Shown in pieces: positions 7,773 to 16,689 of a stretch of DNA of 64,000 bases (within the stretch, counting starts at the first letter, position 1; the number at the start of each line of letters is the position of its first letter). A program made the translations under genes and the position numbers. The stretch comes from Albidovulum litorale (GTDB taxonomy: Bacteria > Pseudomonadota > Alphaproteobacteria > Rhodobacterales > Rhodobacteraceae): positions 310,001 through 374,000 of the forward strand of contig NZ_JAOWKZ010000004.1 of the NCBI RefSeq assembly GCF_025751495.1. Reading direction: 5' to 3'. Under the pieces are notes generated by a model that was not told the DNA's origin, did no database searches, and worked only from the letters and a program-made list of their open reading frames with translations.

Positions 7773-10229
7773 TCAGGGCCTGCTGCGCGGCTTGGCCCTC
7801 AGCGTCGGTTCCGCCTCTGTCGGGTCCTCGGGCCATGGGTGCTTGGGATACTGCCCGCGCATGTCTTTCCTGACATCGGCATAGGAGGTGGCCCAGAAGC
7901 CGGCCAAGTCGAGCGTGGTCTGGACCGGGCGCTGCGCGGGCGAGAGGAGCGTAATGCGCAGGGGCAGGCGTTTCGGTCCGACCGTGGGATGTTCGGTCAC
8001 GCCGAACATCTCCTGCAACCGGATCGCGATACCGGGGTGGTCGCCCTCGTAATCGATGGGCACACGGCGGCCGAGCGGGGTTTCGAAATGCCCCGGCGCA
8101 AGGCGGTCGACAAGCTGAAGCTGGTCCCATGTCAATGCGTTCCGCAGCGGCTCGGTCAGGTCCAGATTGCGCAATTCGCCTTCGGTGCGTTTGCCCGCGA
8201 GATGGGGCAGAAGCCAGTCTCCGGCGCGTTCCAGAAGGGCCGTATCGCCGAAATCGGGCAGGTCGGCACCTTCGTGGCGCAAGAGTTCCACCCGCGCCCG
8301 GAAACGGCGGGCGGGTTCGGACCATGTGAGGCCGATCTGGCGCAGCCCGTCGAGTGCTGCGCGGGCCATAGCCTCGCGGTCTGCGTCCGGCCAGTGGCGG
8401 TCGTCGAGGATCAGCGCGCCCAGCCGTTCCTGACGCCGGGCCACCACGCGGCCTTCGCGCCGCGACCATTCGCAGACATCCTGCCAGCCGATCCGTTCGA
8501 CCAAGAGGCGGCGGAGCGAAGCCTCGCGGATGGCGATGCCCTGCCGGACCTTCGCCTCGCGCGGGTCACCGTCGAGGTCGGTGACGACGATCAACCGCTC
8601 CGCGCCCAAAGGGTCAGCATCGTTCGCGACCGCGCCCTTGCCGCCCGACAGCACATAGCGTGGCGCATCGCCCTTGCGGCGCAGCCCGATCCGGTCGGGA
8701 TAGGCGAGCGCGGCCATCTCGGCGGGGCTGTAGGTTTCGGTCACGGGCTTGGTCAGGCGCGAGAGGCGTCGCGCCTCGGTGCGGATGCGTTCCACCGTGC
8801 CCCGGTCCACCCGGTGGGGATGGTCGGCCTCATAACCCTTGGGGTCGCGGATCGCGGCAAGACGCAGGGCCAGATCGGCGGGCGCGCCGCGCAGCGGATC
8901 GCGTTCGGCGAGAAGCGCAGCCAGTGACGCGGCCTCCGGTCCTGCCGTATGCAGCATATGGCCAAGGCGGGGATGCAGCGGCAGGGCGGCCAGCGCCTTG
9001 CCGTGATCGGTGATCCGGCCCGCCCCTTCGAGCGCGCCGAGATCGGTGAGAAGCGCCCGCGCTTCGGCCAAAGCCGGGCCGGGCGGTGGCGTCAGGAAGG
9101 CTAGGTCCGCCCCATCGGACCCCCAGAGCGCGAGTTCCAGTGCAAGGCCTGAGAGATCCGCTGCCTCGATCTCGGCAGGCGGGAAGGGGGCCATGCCGCC
9201 CTCTTCACCCTTCGTCCAGAGCCGGTAGCAGGTGCCCTCGGCCACACGGCCCGCACGGCCCCGCCGCTGCTCGGCCTCGGCCTTCGTCACCCGCTCGGTC
9301 ACAAGCCGTGACATGCCGGAAGACGGATCGAACCGCGCCCGGCGGGCACGGCCCGCATCCACCACGACCCGAATATCTTCGATCGTTAGCGAAGTTTCGG
9401 CGATGGAGGTGGCAAGCACCACCTTGCGCCCCTCGCGCATGGGCGCGATGGCGGCACGCTGGGCGGCGAAGTCCATCGCGCCAAAAAGGGGGCGGATGGC
9501 GCATCCGGCGGGCAGGCGGCGGGACAGGAGGCTTTCGACGCGCCGGATTTCGCCCTCGCCCGGCAGGAAGACGAGAATGCCGCCGTCGGTCTCTTCGGCC
9601 GCCTGAGTGACGAGCCCCGCGACAGCCGCCTCGAACCGCATTGACTTGTCAACCGGGCGCGCCAGCCAGTGGGTTTCCACGGCAAAGGCCCGGCCTGCGG
9701 AGGTGATGACGGGCGCATCGTCCAGCATCGCCGCGACCGGGGCGGCATCGAGCGTCGCCGACATTGCGAGGATCAGGAGGTCGGGGCGCAAAGCCTGCCG
9801 CACCTCCCATGCCAGCGCGAGCCCCAGATCGGCGTTCAGCGAGCGTTCGTGGAACTCATCGAAGATCACCGCGCCGATGCCGGTCAGTTCGGGGTCGGAC
9901 TGGATCATCCTTGTCAGGATGCCTTCGGTCACGACCTCGATCCGCGTGACCGTCGACACTTTCGCCTCGCCCCGGATGCGGTAGCCGACCGTCTGGCCGA
10001 CGCTTTCGCCCAAAGTCTCGGCCATGCGTTCGGCGGCGGCGCGGGCTGCCAGGCGGCGGGGTTCCAGCATGACGATGCGGCCATCGGTCAACCCGGCTTC
10101 CAGCATGGCCAGAGGAACCCGCGTCGTCTTGCCCGCGCCCGGGGGCGCCCGCAAGACGGCCCGGCCCGCGCGGCGAAGCGCGTCGGTCAGCGCGGGCAGC
10201 GCTTCGTCTATCGGCAAACGATCCTTCAC
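7773..10229 (-). CDS. hrpB: ATP-dependent DEAH-type helicase HrpB
   Basis: HrpB is a DEAH-box RNA helicase of unsettled cellular role. The 818-residue protein shows Walker A (RAPPGAGKTTRVP), a DEFH Walker B (VIFDEFHERSLNADLG), motif III SAT (AMSATLDAAP) and motif VI (EQRRGRAGRVAEG), followed by the HrpB-specific C-terminal domain. The frame stays open about 800 bases further upstream, but that part is antisense-frame shadow of the DUF3108 gene. The GTG at 10229 (VKDRLPIDEALPAL) gives the usual family length. It starts 8 bases after the DUF3108 gene ends, so the two are probably co-transcribed. Confidence 0.9.
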   Translation of the reverse strand: MKDRLPIDEALPALTDALRRAGRAVLRAPPGAGKTTRVPLAMLEAGLTDGRIVMLEPRRLAARAAAERMAETLGESVGQTVGYRIRGEAKVSTVTRIEVVTEGILTRMIQSDPELTGIGAVIFDEFHERSLNADLGLALAWEVRQALRPDLLILAMSATLDAAPVAAMLDDAPVITSAGRAFAVETHWLARPVDKSMRFEAAVAGLVTQAAEETDGGILVFLPGEGEIRRVESLLSRRLPAGCAIRPLFGAMDFAAQRAAIAPMREGRKVVLATSIAETSLTIEDIRVVVDAGRARRARFDPSSGMSRLVTERVTKAEAEQRRGRAGRVAEGTCYRLWTKGEEGGMAPFPPAEIEAADLSGLALELALWGSDGADLAFLTPPPGPALAEARALLTDLGALEGAGRITDHGKALAALPLHPRLGHMLHTAGPEAASLAALLAERDPLRGAPADLALRLAAIRDPKGYEADHPHRVDRGTVERIRTEARRLSRLTKPVTETYSPAEMAALAYPDRIGLRRKGDAPRYVLSGGKGAVANDADPLGAERLIVVTDLDGDPREAKVRQGIAIREASLRRLLVERIGWQDVCEWSRREGRVVARRQERLGALILDDRHWPDADREAMARAALDGLRQIGLTWSEPARRFRARVELLRHEGADLPDFGDTALLERAGDWLLPHLAGKRTEGELRNLDLTEPLRNALTWDQLQLVDRLAPGHFETPLGRRVPIDYEGDHPGIAIRLQEMFGVTEHPTVGPKRLPLRITLLSPAQRPVQTTLDLAGFWATSYADVRKDMRGQYPKHPWPEDPTEAEPTLRAKPRSRP

Positions 10230-10237
10230 ACCGGCGC

Positions 10238-10966
10238 TTATCGCCGTTTCAGACGGCCTTTGCCATAGAGCGTGTCCATCGAAATCTCGGTGACTCGCAG
10301 CATGCCGTTCCCGAGAGGCTCCAGATGCATCATGAAGGGAAAGCGGCTTTTCTCCGCCATCTCGCGGGCCGAGAACCCCTCCAGCCGGCGATATTCGCCG
10401 GGGCAGGAGACGCCGGAGCCATCGGGCTTCGGATCGCCCAGCACGACCTGACTGCGGCGCTTGCCGTCGAACATGAAAACGGCGAGCTTGCAGGCCTCGC
10501 CCTCGGGCACGTCGCGCAAAGCCGCGTAAAGCGCGGTCAGCGGGTCGAGGGTGCCGCCTTGCGTGGCGGGGTCGACACCGCCCTCCTTTTCCGTCCGGGG
10601 TGGGTTGTATTTCTTCACCTGCGGCACGCCGGCAATGTATTCCATCACCGATTGCGATTGGCGGCTTCCGGTATCGGCGTCCTCCTCGTACCGGGACGGG
10701 GTGAAGCGGCCATCCGAGACACGACCCGCCGATCGGGCATCGTAGCGCACCTTCTTGACCAGGGCGACGAGGCCGCCGGATTTCAGGACGCCGGACGCGG
10801 CATAGCTGGTGCCCTGAATGGAGCCGGAAACCGACAGCGTACCGGCATAGATGCCTTTCAGCGTCAGGTCGAAGATCGCGCTGTCGGTCTGATCGGCGCG
10901 CAAAGGCGCCTGCGTCAATGCAAGGATCAGCGCCGTTGCGCCAAGGGTACGGATTGCAATCGTCAT
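10238..10966 (-). CDS. Secreted DUF3108 domain protein
   Basis: The 242-residue product begins with a clear signal peptide (MTIAIRTLGATALILALTQA, cleavage after LRA), so it should act in the periplasm. The rest matches the pattern of DUF3108 proteins: a beta-rich domain with F-D-L-T-L-x-G-I-Y-A-G and KKVRYDARSAG. The function of the family is not known. The ATG at 10966 was chosen over the upstream one at 11047 because it places the signal peptide at the N-terminus and has GGGCAGAG before it. Lies directly upstream of hrpB. Confidence 0.75.
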   Translation of the reverse strand: MTIAIRTLGATALILALTQAPLRADQTDSAIFDLTLKGIYAGTLSVSGSIQGTSYAASGVLKSGGLVALVKKVRYDARSAGRVSDGRFTPSRYEEDADTGSRQSQSVMEYIAGVPQVKKYNPPRTEKEGGVDPATQGGTLDPLTALYAALRDVPEGEACKLAVFMFDGKRRSQVVLGDPKPDGSGVSCPGEYRRLEGFSAREMAEKSRFPFMMHLEPLGNGMLRVTEISMDTLYGKGRLKRR

Positions 10967-11082
10967 CACTCTGCCCGTTGTCTTTTTCTCGCCGTGGCTC
11001 TGGACATCGGCGCATCCGAACAGGCAAGAAAACCCCGGTGAGGTCAACTCACAACCCCGTTCCGTCAGCGAAAGGCCGCCAT

Positions 11083-12075
11083 TTGCGTAACATCGAGTTG
11101 AATGAGCTTGCCGCGAAGGTGGAAGCAGGCGACCGGCGGGCGCTGGCGCGGGCGATCACGCTGGTGGAAAGCCGGCGCGAAGATCACCGGGCCGATGCGG
11201 CAGCACTTCTGGACACGCTCGGAACCGCGCGTCAGGCGCTTCGGATCGGGCTGTCGGGAACGCCCGGCGTCGGCAAGTCGAGCTTCATCGAGGCGTTCGG
11301 GACGATGCTGACCGGGCAGGGTCTGAAGGTGGCCGTGCTGGCGGTCGATCCCTCTTCCGCGCGGTCGGGGGGCTCGATCCTTGGCGACAAGACACGGATG
11401 GAACGGCTCTCGCGAAACCCCAACGCTTTCATCCGCCCCTCGCCCAGCCAGACCCATCTCGGCGGTGTGGCGCGGCGCACGCGCGAGGCGGTCGCGCTTT
11501 GTGAGGCGGCGGGCTTTGACGTGGTGCTGATCGAGACGGTGGGGGTGGGCCAGTCCGAAACGGTCGTGGCCGAGATGTCGGACCTTTTCATCCTGCTGCT
11601 CGCGCCCGCCGGGGGCGATGAATTGCAGGGCGTGAAGCGCGGCATCATGGAGATGGCCGACCTGATCCTCGTGAACAAGGCTGACGGTGCGCTGAAGGAC
11701 ACGGCGACGCGGACCTGCGCCGACTATGCCGGCGCGCTCCGGCTGCTGCGCAAGCGGGCGCAGGACCCCGAGGGGTTCCCGAAGGCACTCTGTGTTTCGG
11801 CGGCGGAGGAGACGGGTCTGGATAAAGCTTGGGCGGAGATGCAGGAACTGGCCGGTTGGCGCCGGGCGAACGGGCATTTCGCGGCACGCCGGGCGGAACA
11901 GGCGCGGCACTGGTTCGAGGAAGAGGTTCGCCAGGGCCTGCTCGCCCGGCTGACCTCCGATCCCGCGACGCGGGCGCGGATGCAGGATCTGGGCCGCGCG
12001 GTGGCCGAAGGCAAAGCCGCGCCGGTGCAGGCGGCTGCGGAGATGCTGCGCGGTCTGCAGAATGCCCGCGAATAG
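11083..12075 (+). CDS. meaB: Methylmalonyl-CoA mutase-associated GTPase MeaB (ArgK/YgfD)
   Basis: MeaB is a G3E P-loop GTPase that gates cofactor loading and protects adenosylcobalamin-dependent methylmalonyl-CoA mutase. The Walker A is GTPGVGKSSFIE, the switch region VDPSSARSGGSILGDKTRM, the Walker B VVLIETVGVGQSE, and the base motif NKAD. Starting at the TTG 11083 gives 330 residues, the family length, with AAAGG upstream; a GTG at 11038 is an alternative. No mutase gene is in the window, so its partner is encoded elsewhere. In Rhodobacterales the mutase serves the ethylmalonyl-CoA and propionate routes. Confidence 0.9.
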   Translation: MRNIELNELAAKVEAGDRRALARAITLVESRREDHRADAAALLDTLGTARQALRIGLSGTPGVGKSSFIEAFGTMLTGQGLKVAVLAVDPSSARSGGSILGDKTRMERLSRNPNAFIRPSPSQTHLGGVARRTREAVALCEAAGFDVVLIETVGVGQSETVVAEMSDLFILLLAPAGGDELQGVKRGIMEMADLILVNKADGALKDTATRTCADYAGALRLLRKRAQDPEGFPKALCVSAAEETGLDKAWAEMQELAGWRRANGHFAARRAEQARHWFEEEVRQGLLARLTSDPATRARMQDLGRAVAEGKAAPVQAAAEMLRGLQNARE

Positions 12076-12083
12076 GCGCTTGC

Positions 12084-12105
12084 AAGGTGGGTTTAAGCCC
12101 ACCTT
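12084..12105. terminator. Hairpin between convergent meaB and DprE2-like gene
   Basis: AAGGTGGG (12084-12091) and CCCACCTT (12098-12105) make a perfect 8-bp stem with a TTTAAG loop, 8 bases after the meaB stop. No T-tract follows on either strand. The sequence resembles short GGTGGG/CCCACC dyads that recur in Rhodobacterales genomes; only a partial match (GTGGGTTTAAA near 327) is seen elsewhere in this window. Confidence 0.55.
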
Positions 12106-12124
12106 ACCTGTAAAAGCTCACGCT

Positions 12125-12862
12125 TCAGATCTTCATCTTCTTGAAGATCGGCTCCGGGATATGGCGGATGATCAGCATGATGTAACGCCAGAAGAACGGC
12201 GTGTAGATCGTGTTCTTCCGCTTCCGCACGGCCGTCAGGATGTCCTTCGCTACCGCCTCGGGTGTGGCGACGAGGAACATGCCCGGCAGGCCCCAGGTCA
12301 TCGCTGTATCGACGAAGCCGGGTTTGACGGTCACGACATGTCCGCCCGCCCGCGTCAGTCGGTTCCTAAGGCCCGAAAGATAGGTGGCGAAGCCTGCCTT
12401 GGCCGAGCCATAGACATAGTTGCCAAGCCGCCCCCGGTCACCGGCGACCGACGCGACCCCGACAACGGTGCCGCCGCCGCGCGCCTCCATCAGGGGGGCC
12501 AGCATCTGCAGGAACCGCACAGGGCCGGTATGGCTGTCGGCAATGACGCCGTCGATCAGCGACGGGTCCTCGTCGATCGCGGATTGTTCGGGCATGGAGC
12601 CGACGAACACGGCGGCGTTCAGCTCGCCCTCTTCCTTCTCCATTCGTTCGATGAGGTCGGCAAAGCCACCGGGCTTGCGCGCGTCGAACATGACGGGTTC
12701 GGCAAGACGCGCGCCGCGCAGGCGGCAATCGATCGCCATCACCATCAGATCGTCGATGTCCCGCCCTGCCAGCAGGACGGCCGCGCCTTCGGCGGCGACG
12801 GCGCGGGCAAAGGCGCGGGCCATTGAAGAGGTCGCGCCGAGAATGATCCATGTCGAGTTCAT
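12125..12862 (-). CDS. Short-chain dehydrogenase, DprE2-like (polyprenyl-phospho-ketopentose reductase)
   Basis: A classical 245-residue SDR: N-terminal nucleotide site GATSSMARAFARAVA and catalytic Y-x3-K in YVYGSAKAGF, followed by a C-terminal hydrophobic stretch (IYTPFFWRYIMLIIRHIPEP) that suggests membrane association. That tail and the 4-base ATGA overlap with a DprE1-like oxidase match the DprE1-DprE2 epimerase pair. In mycobacteria the pair converts decaprenylphosphoryl ribose to arabinose, DprE2 reducing the 2-keto intermediate. The substrate in this organism is inferred only. Last gene of a three-gene operon. Confidence 0.75.
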   Translation of the reverse strand: MNSTWIILGATSSMARAFARAVAAEGAAVLLAGRDIDDLMVMAIDCRLRGARLAEPVMFDARKPGGFADLIERMEKEEGELNAAVFVGSMPEQSAIDEDPSLIDGVIADSHTGPVRFLQMLAPLMEARGGGTVVGVASVAGDRGRLGNYVYGSAKAGFATYLSGLRNRLTRAGGHVVTVKPGFVDTAMTWGLPGMFLVATPEAVAKDILTAVRKRKNTIYTPFFWRYIMLIIRHIPEPIFKKMKI

Positions 12863-14172
12863 TGGGCGCTCCTCAGGGACAGTCGGCGGGTCAGGTCCGT
12901 GGCAAGACGCGCCTCGGGGTCCAGCTTTGCGACCTCGGCCTGCCAGTCCGGCAGGTCGGGATACATCGCACCCAGATCGGTGCCCTCGGCAAGGCTGTCC
13001 TTGGCGAAATAGATGCGTCCCCCCGCAGCGGCAGTGCGGCCCTCGAGCCGCTTGGCGAGGTCACGCGCCGCGGCGCGGTTGGGAAAGTCTACGGCGAGCG
13101 TATAGCCCTCCATCGGAAAGCTCAGATAGCCTGCACGGCCCGGTCCCATGCGTTTCAGCACCGCAAGCGGCGAGGCGAGGCCGGAGCCTGCGATTTCCTC
13201 CAGCATTTCCCGCAAAGCCGGGGCTGCGCCCAAGGGCACGACGCATTGGAACTGGTGAAAGCCCGCTTTGCCGTAAAGCTTGTTCCAGTCGTGGATCTTG
13301 TCGAGCGGGAAGAAGAAATCCGAGATCGGCCGTACGACGGTGCGCCCGGTTTCCGGGACGCGGCGGTAATAGGCCGAGTTGAAGGCCTTTACGATCGGCG
13401 CGGACAGCGCGAAATGCGGCGCGTTGAACGGGACCTTGCGGTATTTGCCGCGCTGGGTGATCAGACCCGAACCCGTCTCACCCTCCTCAAGGATGCCGCG
13501 CCCGAGGTTCGCGCCGGTCGCCGTGGCGTCGATCCAGCCGACTGTGTAGGTGGCATCGGATGCATCGAGGCGCACGAGGAACTCGTCCCAGTCGGCGATG
13601 CGCCGCTCGGTCACGACCATGACGTCGCCTTTGGCCGCAAGGAGTTTCAGCCGTGCCGAGACGATCACCCCGGTCTGGCCCAGCCCGCCCGCCGTGGCGC
13701 GGAAGAGGTCCGGCGTTTTTTCGGGTGAAACCTCGACCGGGCCGGTGCCGGTCAGAAGTGTCAGTGAAACGACGTGTTCGCAGAAGGACCCGGCCTTGTG
13801 GTGGTTCTTGCCGTGCACGTCCTGTGCGATGCAGCCGCCAACCGTGGCAAAACCCGTGCCCGGCATAACGGCTGGCAACCAGCCCCGGGGAGCGAAGGCC
13901 GCAGCGATCTCGCCGATCCGGGCCCCGGCCTCGACATCGAGAATGCCGGTTGTCGTGTCGAAGGAAAGCATCCGGTCGAGCCGGGTCATGTCGATCACCC
14001 GCCCGCCATCGTTCAGCGCCGCATCGCCATAGCTGCGGCGCATGCCGATGGCCGGGACCAGCCCGTCCTTCAGGATAGCCTCAAGCGCCGTGCGCCGTTC
14101 GGGACGTGCAATGTCTCCGCTCGCCGTCAGGGCCCGGCCCCAGCCGGTGTAATCAGTCGTTTTCCAGCGCAT
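12859..14172 (-). CDS. FAD-linked oxidase, DprE1-like (polyprenyl-phospho-pentose 2'-oxidase)
   Basis: The 437-residue protein has an N-terminal PCMH/VAO-type FAD domain (GMRRSYGDAALNDGG, then PGTGFATVGGCIAQDVHGKN) and a C-terminal substrate domain ending in MYPDLPDWQAEVAKLDPEAR-type sequence, the hallmark end of the DprE1/arabinono-lactone oxidase group. DprE1 oxidises C2 of a polyprenyl-phosphoryl ribose. The order oxidase then SDR, overlapping by 4 bases, supports this over a free-sugar lactone oxidase. A phosphoribosyl-polyprenyl synthase (UbiA-like), needed to make the substrate, is not in the window. Confidence 0.78.
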   Translation of the reverse strand: MRWKTTDYTGWGRALTASGDIARPERRTALEAILKDGLVPAIGMRRSYGDAALNDGGRVIDMTRLDRMLSFDTTTGILDVEAGARIGEIAAAFAPRGWLPAVMPGTGFATVGGCIAQDVHGKNHHKAGSFCEHVVSLTLLTGTGPVEVSPEKTPDLFRATAGGLGQTGVIVSARLKLLAAKGDVMVVTERRIADWDEFLVRLDASDATYTVGWIDATATGANLGRGILEEGETGSGLITQRGKYRKVPFNAPHFALSAPIVKAFNSAYYRRVPETGRTVVRPISDFFFPLDKIHDWNKLYGKAGFHQFQCVVPLGAAPALREMLEEIAGSGLASPLAVLKRMGPGRAGYLSFPMEGYTLAVDFPNRAAARDLAKRLEGRTAAAGGRIYFAKDSLAEGTDLGAMYPDLPDWQAEVAKLDPEARLATDLTRRLSLRSAQ

Positions 14173-15166
14173 GGCTCTCTCTCAGGGAAATCCGTTCGGC
14201 GAAGGGGAAGATGACCATGCCGAGGATCAGGGCAAACCACAAGGTGGTGACGCGGATGATGGCGGTGGCCGGGACGGATACTTCCATCGCCACGCCGTCG
14301 AGCGCCAGAAGCGCGATCATCGCGGCTTCGGCCCCGCCGACGCCACCCGGCGCGCCGGTCAGCCCGCCTGCGAGCGTGGCGAAGACAAAGATCGCGACAG
14401 CCTTCATCAGGCCGATATCGGTGCCCATCCAGCCCAGAAGCAAGTGAAAGGCATAGCCCTCGGCGGCCCAGCCCAACATGCCAAGCGCGAGGGCGGGGAT
14501 CATCGTCGAAGGGCCGGTGAAGCGCGCGAGCGACCTTGCGGCGCGGCGGGTCTTGCCGAAAAGCCGGGGCAGGCGGCCAGTCAGGCGGTAGGCGAGCCCG
14601 ACAATCCCGGCAAGAAGCCTTGGCCGAGTCGCAACGAAGGCCGCCGTCAGGGCAAGGATCGTGACGGGTACCGCGCCCGCGACGCCGGTCGCCGCGAGCG
14701 AAATGGAGAGGCCGAGGATCAGCGCCATTGCCGCGAGGTCCGAGGCGCGGTCCATCAGCGCAAGCGGCGCGGTGCGTTCGAAACTCCACCCGGTCTCGCG
14801 CTTCAGCCAGCGCATGCGGACGAGTTCGCCCACCCGTCCGGGCGTCACCACCATGGCGAAGCCGCCAAGGAAGTGTCGCATGTCCTGCGCAAGGGTGGTG
14901 ACGAGGCCCAGGCGCCGCGCGAAGAGGTGCCAGCGCAACCCGCGAAACCCGTAGTTCACTAGAGACAGGGCCAGCAGAACCGCGCCTTGCCAAAGCGCGA
15001 GACGCGCGATCTGGGCGCGGGTTTCTTCCCATCCGGTGGCGGCGGCCAGTCCGATCAGCCCCGCGGCGAACAACACGACAAGACCCGCCATGATCAGGCG
15101 GTCCCGCAGACGCCGTTCGGGTCTGCGGAGCGTATCTTTCGGAGAAGGCAGATCGGCGCTCATCAT
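14153..15166 (-). CDS. Flippase-like / LPG-synthase transmembrane family protein
   Basis: A 337-residue polytopic membrane protein of the lysylphosphatidylglycerol-synthase transmembrane (YbhN/AglD-like) family, with about eight hydrophobic segments starting at IMAGLVVLFAAGLIGL and the family motif PGRVGELVRM around residue 125. Proteins of this family are found with lipid-linked sugar enzymes and are suspected lipid or sugar-lipid translocases. The gene overlaps the DprE1-like gene by 20 bases, so the three are one operon. Start chosen at the ATG 15166 (MMSADLPSP); a TTG at 15220 would lie in the hairpin region. Confidence 0.78.
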   Translation of the reverse strand: MMSADLPSPKDTLRRPERRLRDRLIMAGLVVLFAAGLIGLAAATGWEETRAQIARLALWQGAVLLALSLVNYGFRGLRWHLFARRLGLVTTLAQDMRHFLGGFAMVVTPGRVGELVRMRWLKRETGWSFERTAPLALMDRASDLAAMALILGLSISLAATGVAGAVPVTILALTAAFVATRPRLLAGIVGLAYRLTGRLPRLFGKTRRAARSLARFTGPSTMIPALALGMLGWAAEGYAFHLLLGWMGTDIGLMKAVAIFVFATLAGGLTGAPGGVGGAEAAMIALLALDGVAMEVSVPATAIIRVTTLWFALILGMVIFPFAERISLRESHALEND

Positions 15167-15222
15167 TGCACCGGTGGCTAGCAACGGATTAGGGCAGCAA
15201 TATGGATTTGTTTCGGTCAAGT

Positions 15223-15272
15223 TGACAATATCGCGACCGGGGATCGCTGTCCCGGCCGCGATGAAATTGTCA
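15223..15272 (-). terminator. Long bipartite hairpin spanning the scoB stop codon
   Basis: Three nested pairs line up: TGACAAT/ATTGTCA (7 bp), ATCGCG/CGCGAT (6 bp) and CCGGG/CCCGG (5 bp) around a 9-base loop, with a 3-base bulge and one mismatch. The stem base includes the scoB TGA (15270-15272). No T-run follows, so it may stabilise the mRNA end or terminate with Rho. It also separates scoB from the flippase operon read in the same direction. Confidence 0.6.
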
Positions 15273-15893
15273 GACGATCGTTGCTTCGGTCGCTGCCCGC
15301 AACTCGGCCTCGGTCACGCCATCGGCCACTTCAACGATCTTAAGCCCGCCCGGAACCACGTCCAACACGCCGAGATTGGTGATGATCCGGTCCACCACGC
15401 CCTTGCCGGTCAGGGGCAGGGTGCATTCCTTCAGCACCTTCGATTCGCCGTGCTTCGACGTGTGGTCCATCACCACGATGACCTTGCCGACCCCGGCCAC
15501 GAGGTCCATCGCGCCGCCCATGCCCTTGACCAGCTTGCCAGGAATCATCCAGTTCGCCAGGTCGCCGTTCTCGGCCACTTCCATCGCGCCGAGGATCGCT
15601 GCCGCGATCTTGCCGCCGCGGATCATCGCGAAGCTTTGCGAACTGTCGAAATATGATGTGCGGGAAAGCTCGGTGATCGTCTGCTTGCCGGCATTGATCA
15701 GGTCGGGGTCTTCCTCGCCCTCGTAGGGGAAGGGGCCCATACCCAGCATGCCGTTTTCCGATTGCAGCGTGATGTCCTTGTCGCCGACATAGTTGGCAAC
15801 AAGCGTCGGGATGCCGATCCCGAGATTGACATACATGCCGTCTTCCAGTTCCTGCGCGGCGCGCGCCGCCATCTGATTGCGGTCCCAGGGCAT
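15270..15893 (-). CDS. scoB: 3-oxoacid CoA-transferase subunit B
   Basis: The beta subunit (207 residues) of succinyl-CoA:3-ketoacid CoA-transferase, which activates acetoacetate with succinyl-CoA in ketone-body and polyhydroxybutyrate use. The catalytic glutamate lies in SENGMLGMGP, and GAMDLVAGVGKVIVVMDHT is typical of the subunit. It follows scoA after only 3 bases. The start at MPWDRNQMAARAAQEL matches the family N-terminus. Confidence 0.92.
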   Translation of the reverse strand: MPWDRNQMAARAAQELEDGMYVNLGIGIPTLVANYVGDKDITLQSENGMLGMGPFPYEGEEDPDLINAGKQTITELSRTSYFDSSQSFAMIRGGKIAAAILGAMEVAENGDLANWMIPGKLVKGMGGAMDLVAGVGKVIVVMDHTSKHGESKVLKECTLPLTGKGVVDRIITNLGVLDVVPGGLKIVEVADGVTEAELRAATEATIV

Positions 15894-15896
15894 GAT

Positions 15897-16607
15897 TCAG
15901 GCCTCCTCACGCTTGCGGGTGGTGCGGTTTTCGATGCGCTTTTCCTGTGTGCCCTGAATGATCCGGTGCACGTAGATGCCAGGCAGGTGGATCTTGTCGG
16001 GGTCGAGGCTACCGCGCGGGACGATCTCTTCTACCTCAGCGACGCAGACCTTGCCGCAGGTGGCCGCAGGCGGGTTGAAGTTGCGGGCGGTCTTGCGGAA
16101 GACGAGGTTGCCGGTGTCATCGGCTTTCCATGCCTTGACGATGGAGAGGTCGGCCACGATCCCCCGTTCGAGGATGTAGGTCTGGCCGTCGAAGTCCTTA
16201 TGCTCTTTACCCTCGGCGATCACCGTACCGACGCCGGTCTTGGTGTAGAAACCGGGAATGCCCGCGCCGCCTGCGCGCATGCGTTCGGCGAGTGTGCCTT
16301 GCGGGTTGAATTCCAGCTCCAGCTCACCCGACAGGTACTGGCGCATGAATTCGGCGTTCTCGCCGACATAGGACGAGATCATTTTTTTGATCTGCCGGGT
16401 CTCCAGCAACTGGCCGAGGCCGAAGCCGTCAACACCTGCATTGTTCGAGGCGACCGTGATATTCTTGGTGCCCGCGTCGCGGATGGCCGCGATCAGAAGT
16501 TCGGGAATGCCGCAGAGGCCAAAGCCCCCCGCCGCGATCAACATGCCGTCGAAAAGCAGCCCGTCGAGGGCCTCTTTCGCGCTTCCATAGACTTTCTTCA
16601 CCGGCAT
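15897..16607 (-). CDS. scoA: 3-oxoacid CoA-transferase subunit A
   Basis: The alpha subunit (236 residues) carries the CoA-binding fold, seen in [13 protein letters not shown] and [14 protein letters not shown] near the N-terminus and [17 protein letters not shown] in the middle. It forms a heteromer with ScoB. The ATG at 16607 follows a purine-rich GGAAGGAGG. It is divergent from a PAS-LuxR regulator, and the 138-base gap holds two palindromes, so regulation of scoAB by that protein is likely. Confidence 0.92.
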   Translation of the reverse strand: MPVKKVYGSAKEALDGLLFDGMLIAAGGFGLCGIPELLIAAIRDAGTKNITVASNNAGVDGFGLGQLLETRQIKKMISSYVGENAEFMRQYLSGELELEFNPQGTLAERMRAGGAGIPGFYTKTGVGTVIAEGKEHKDFDGQTYILERGIVADLSIVKAWKADDTGNLVFRKTARNFNPPAATCGKVCVAEVEEIVPRGSLDPDKIHLPGIYVHRIIQGTQEKRIENRTTRKREEA

Positions 16608-16689
16608 CCTCCTTCCGATGTTCTGGGTACGGGCAACCGTGCCGCGAGGCGCGGGCGCCGTTGGTCGGCACGACCGTGACGGATTGCAC

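Noticed and set aside
10230-11027. N-terminal extension of the HrpB frame
   Set aside because: The extension is a shadow of the DUF3108 gene in another frame of the same strand; HrpB has its normal length from the GTG at 10229.
12859-14172. Free-sugar L-gulono/D-arabinono-lactone oxidase
   Set aside because: The coupled SDR and flippase-like genes and the C-terminal pattern fit DprE1 better, although substrate proof is lacking.
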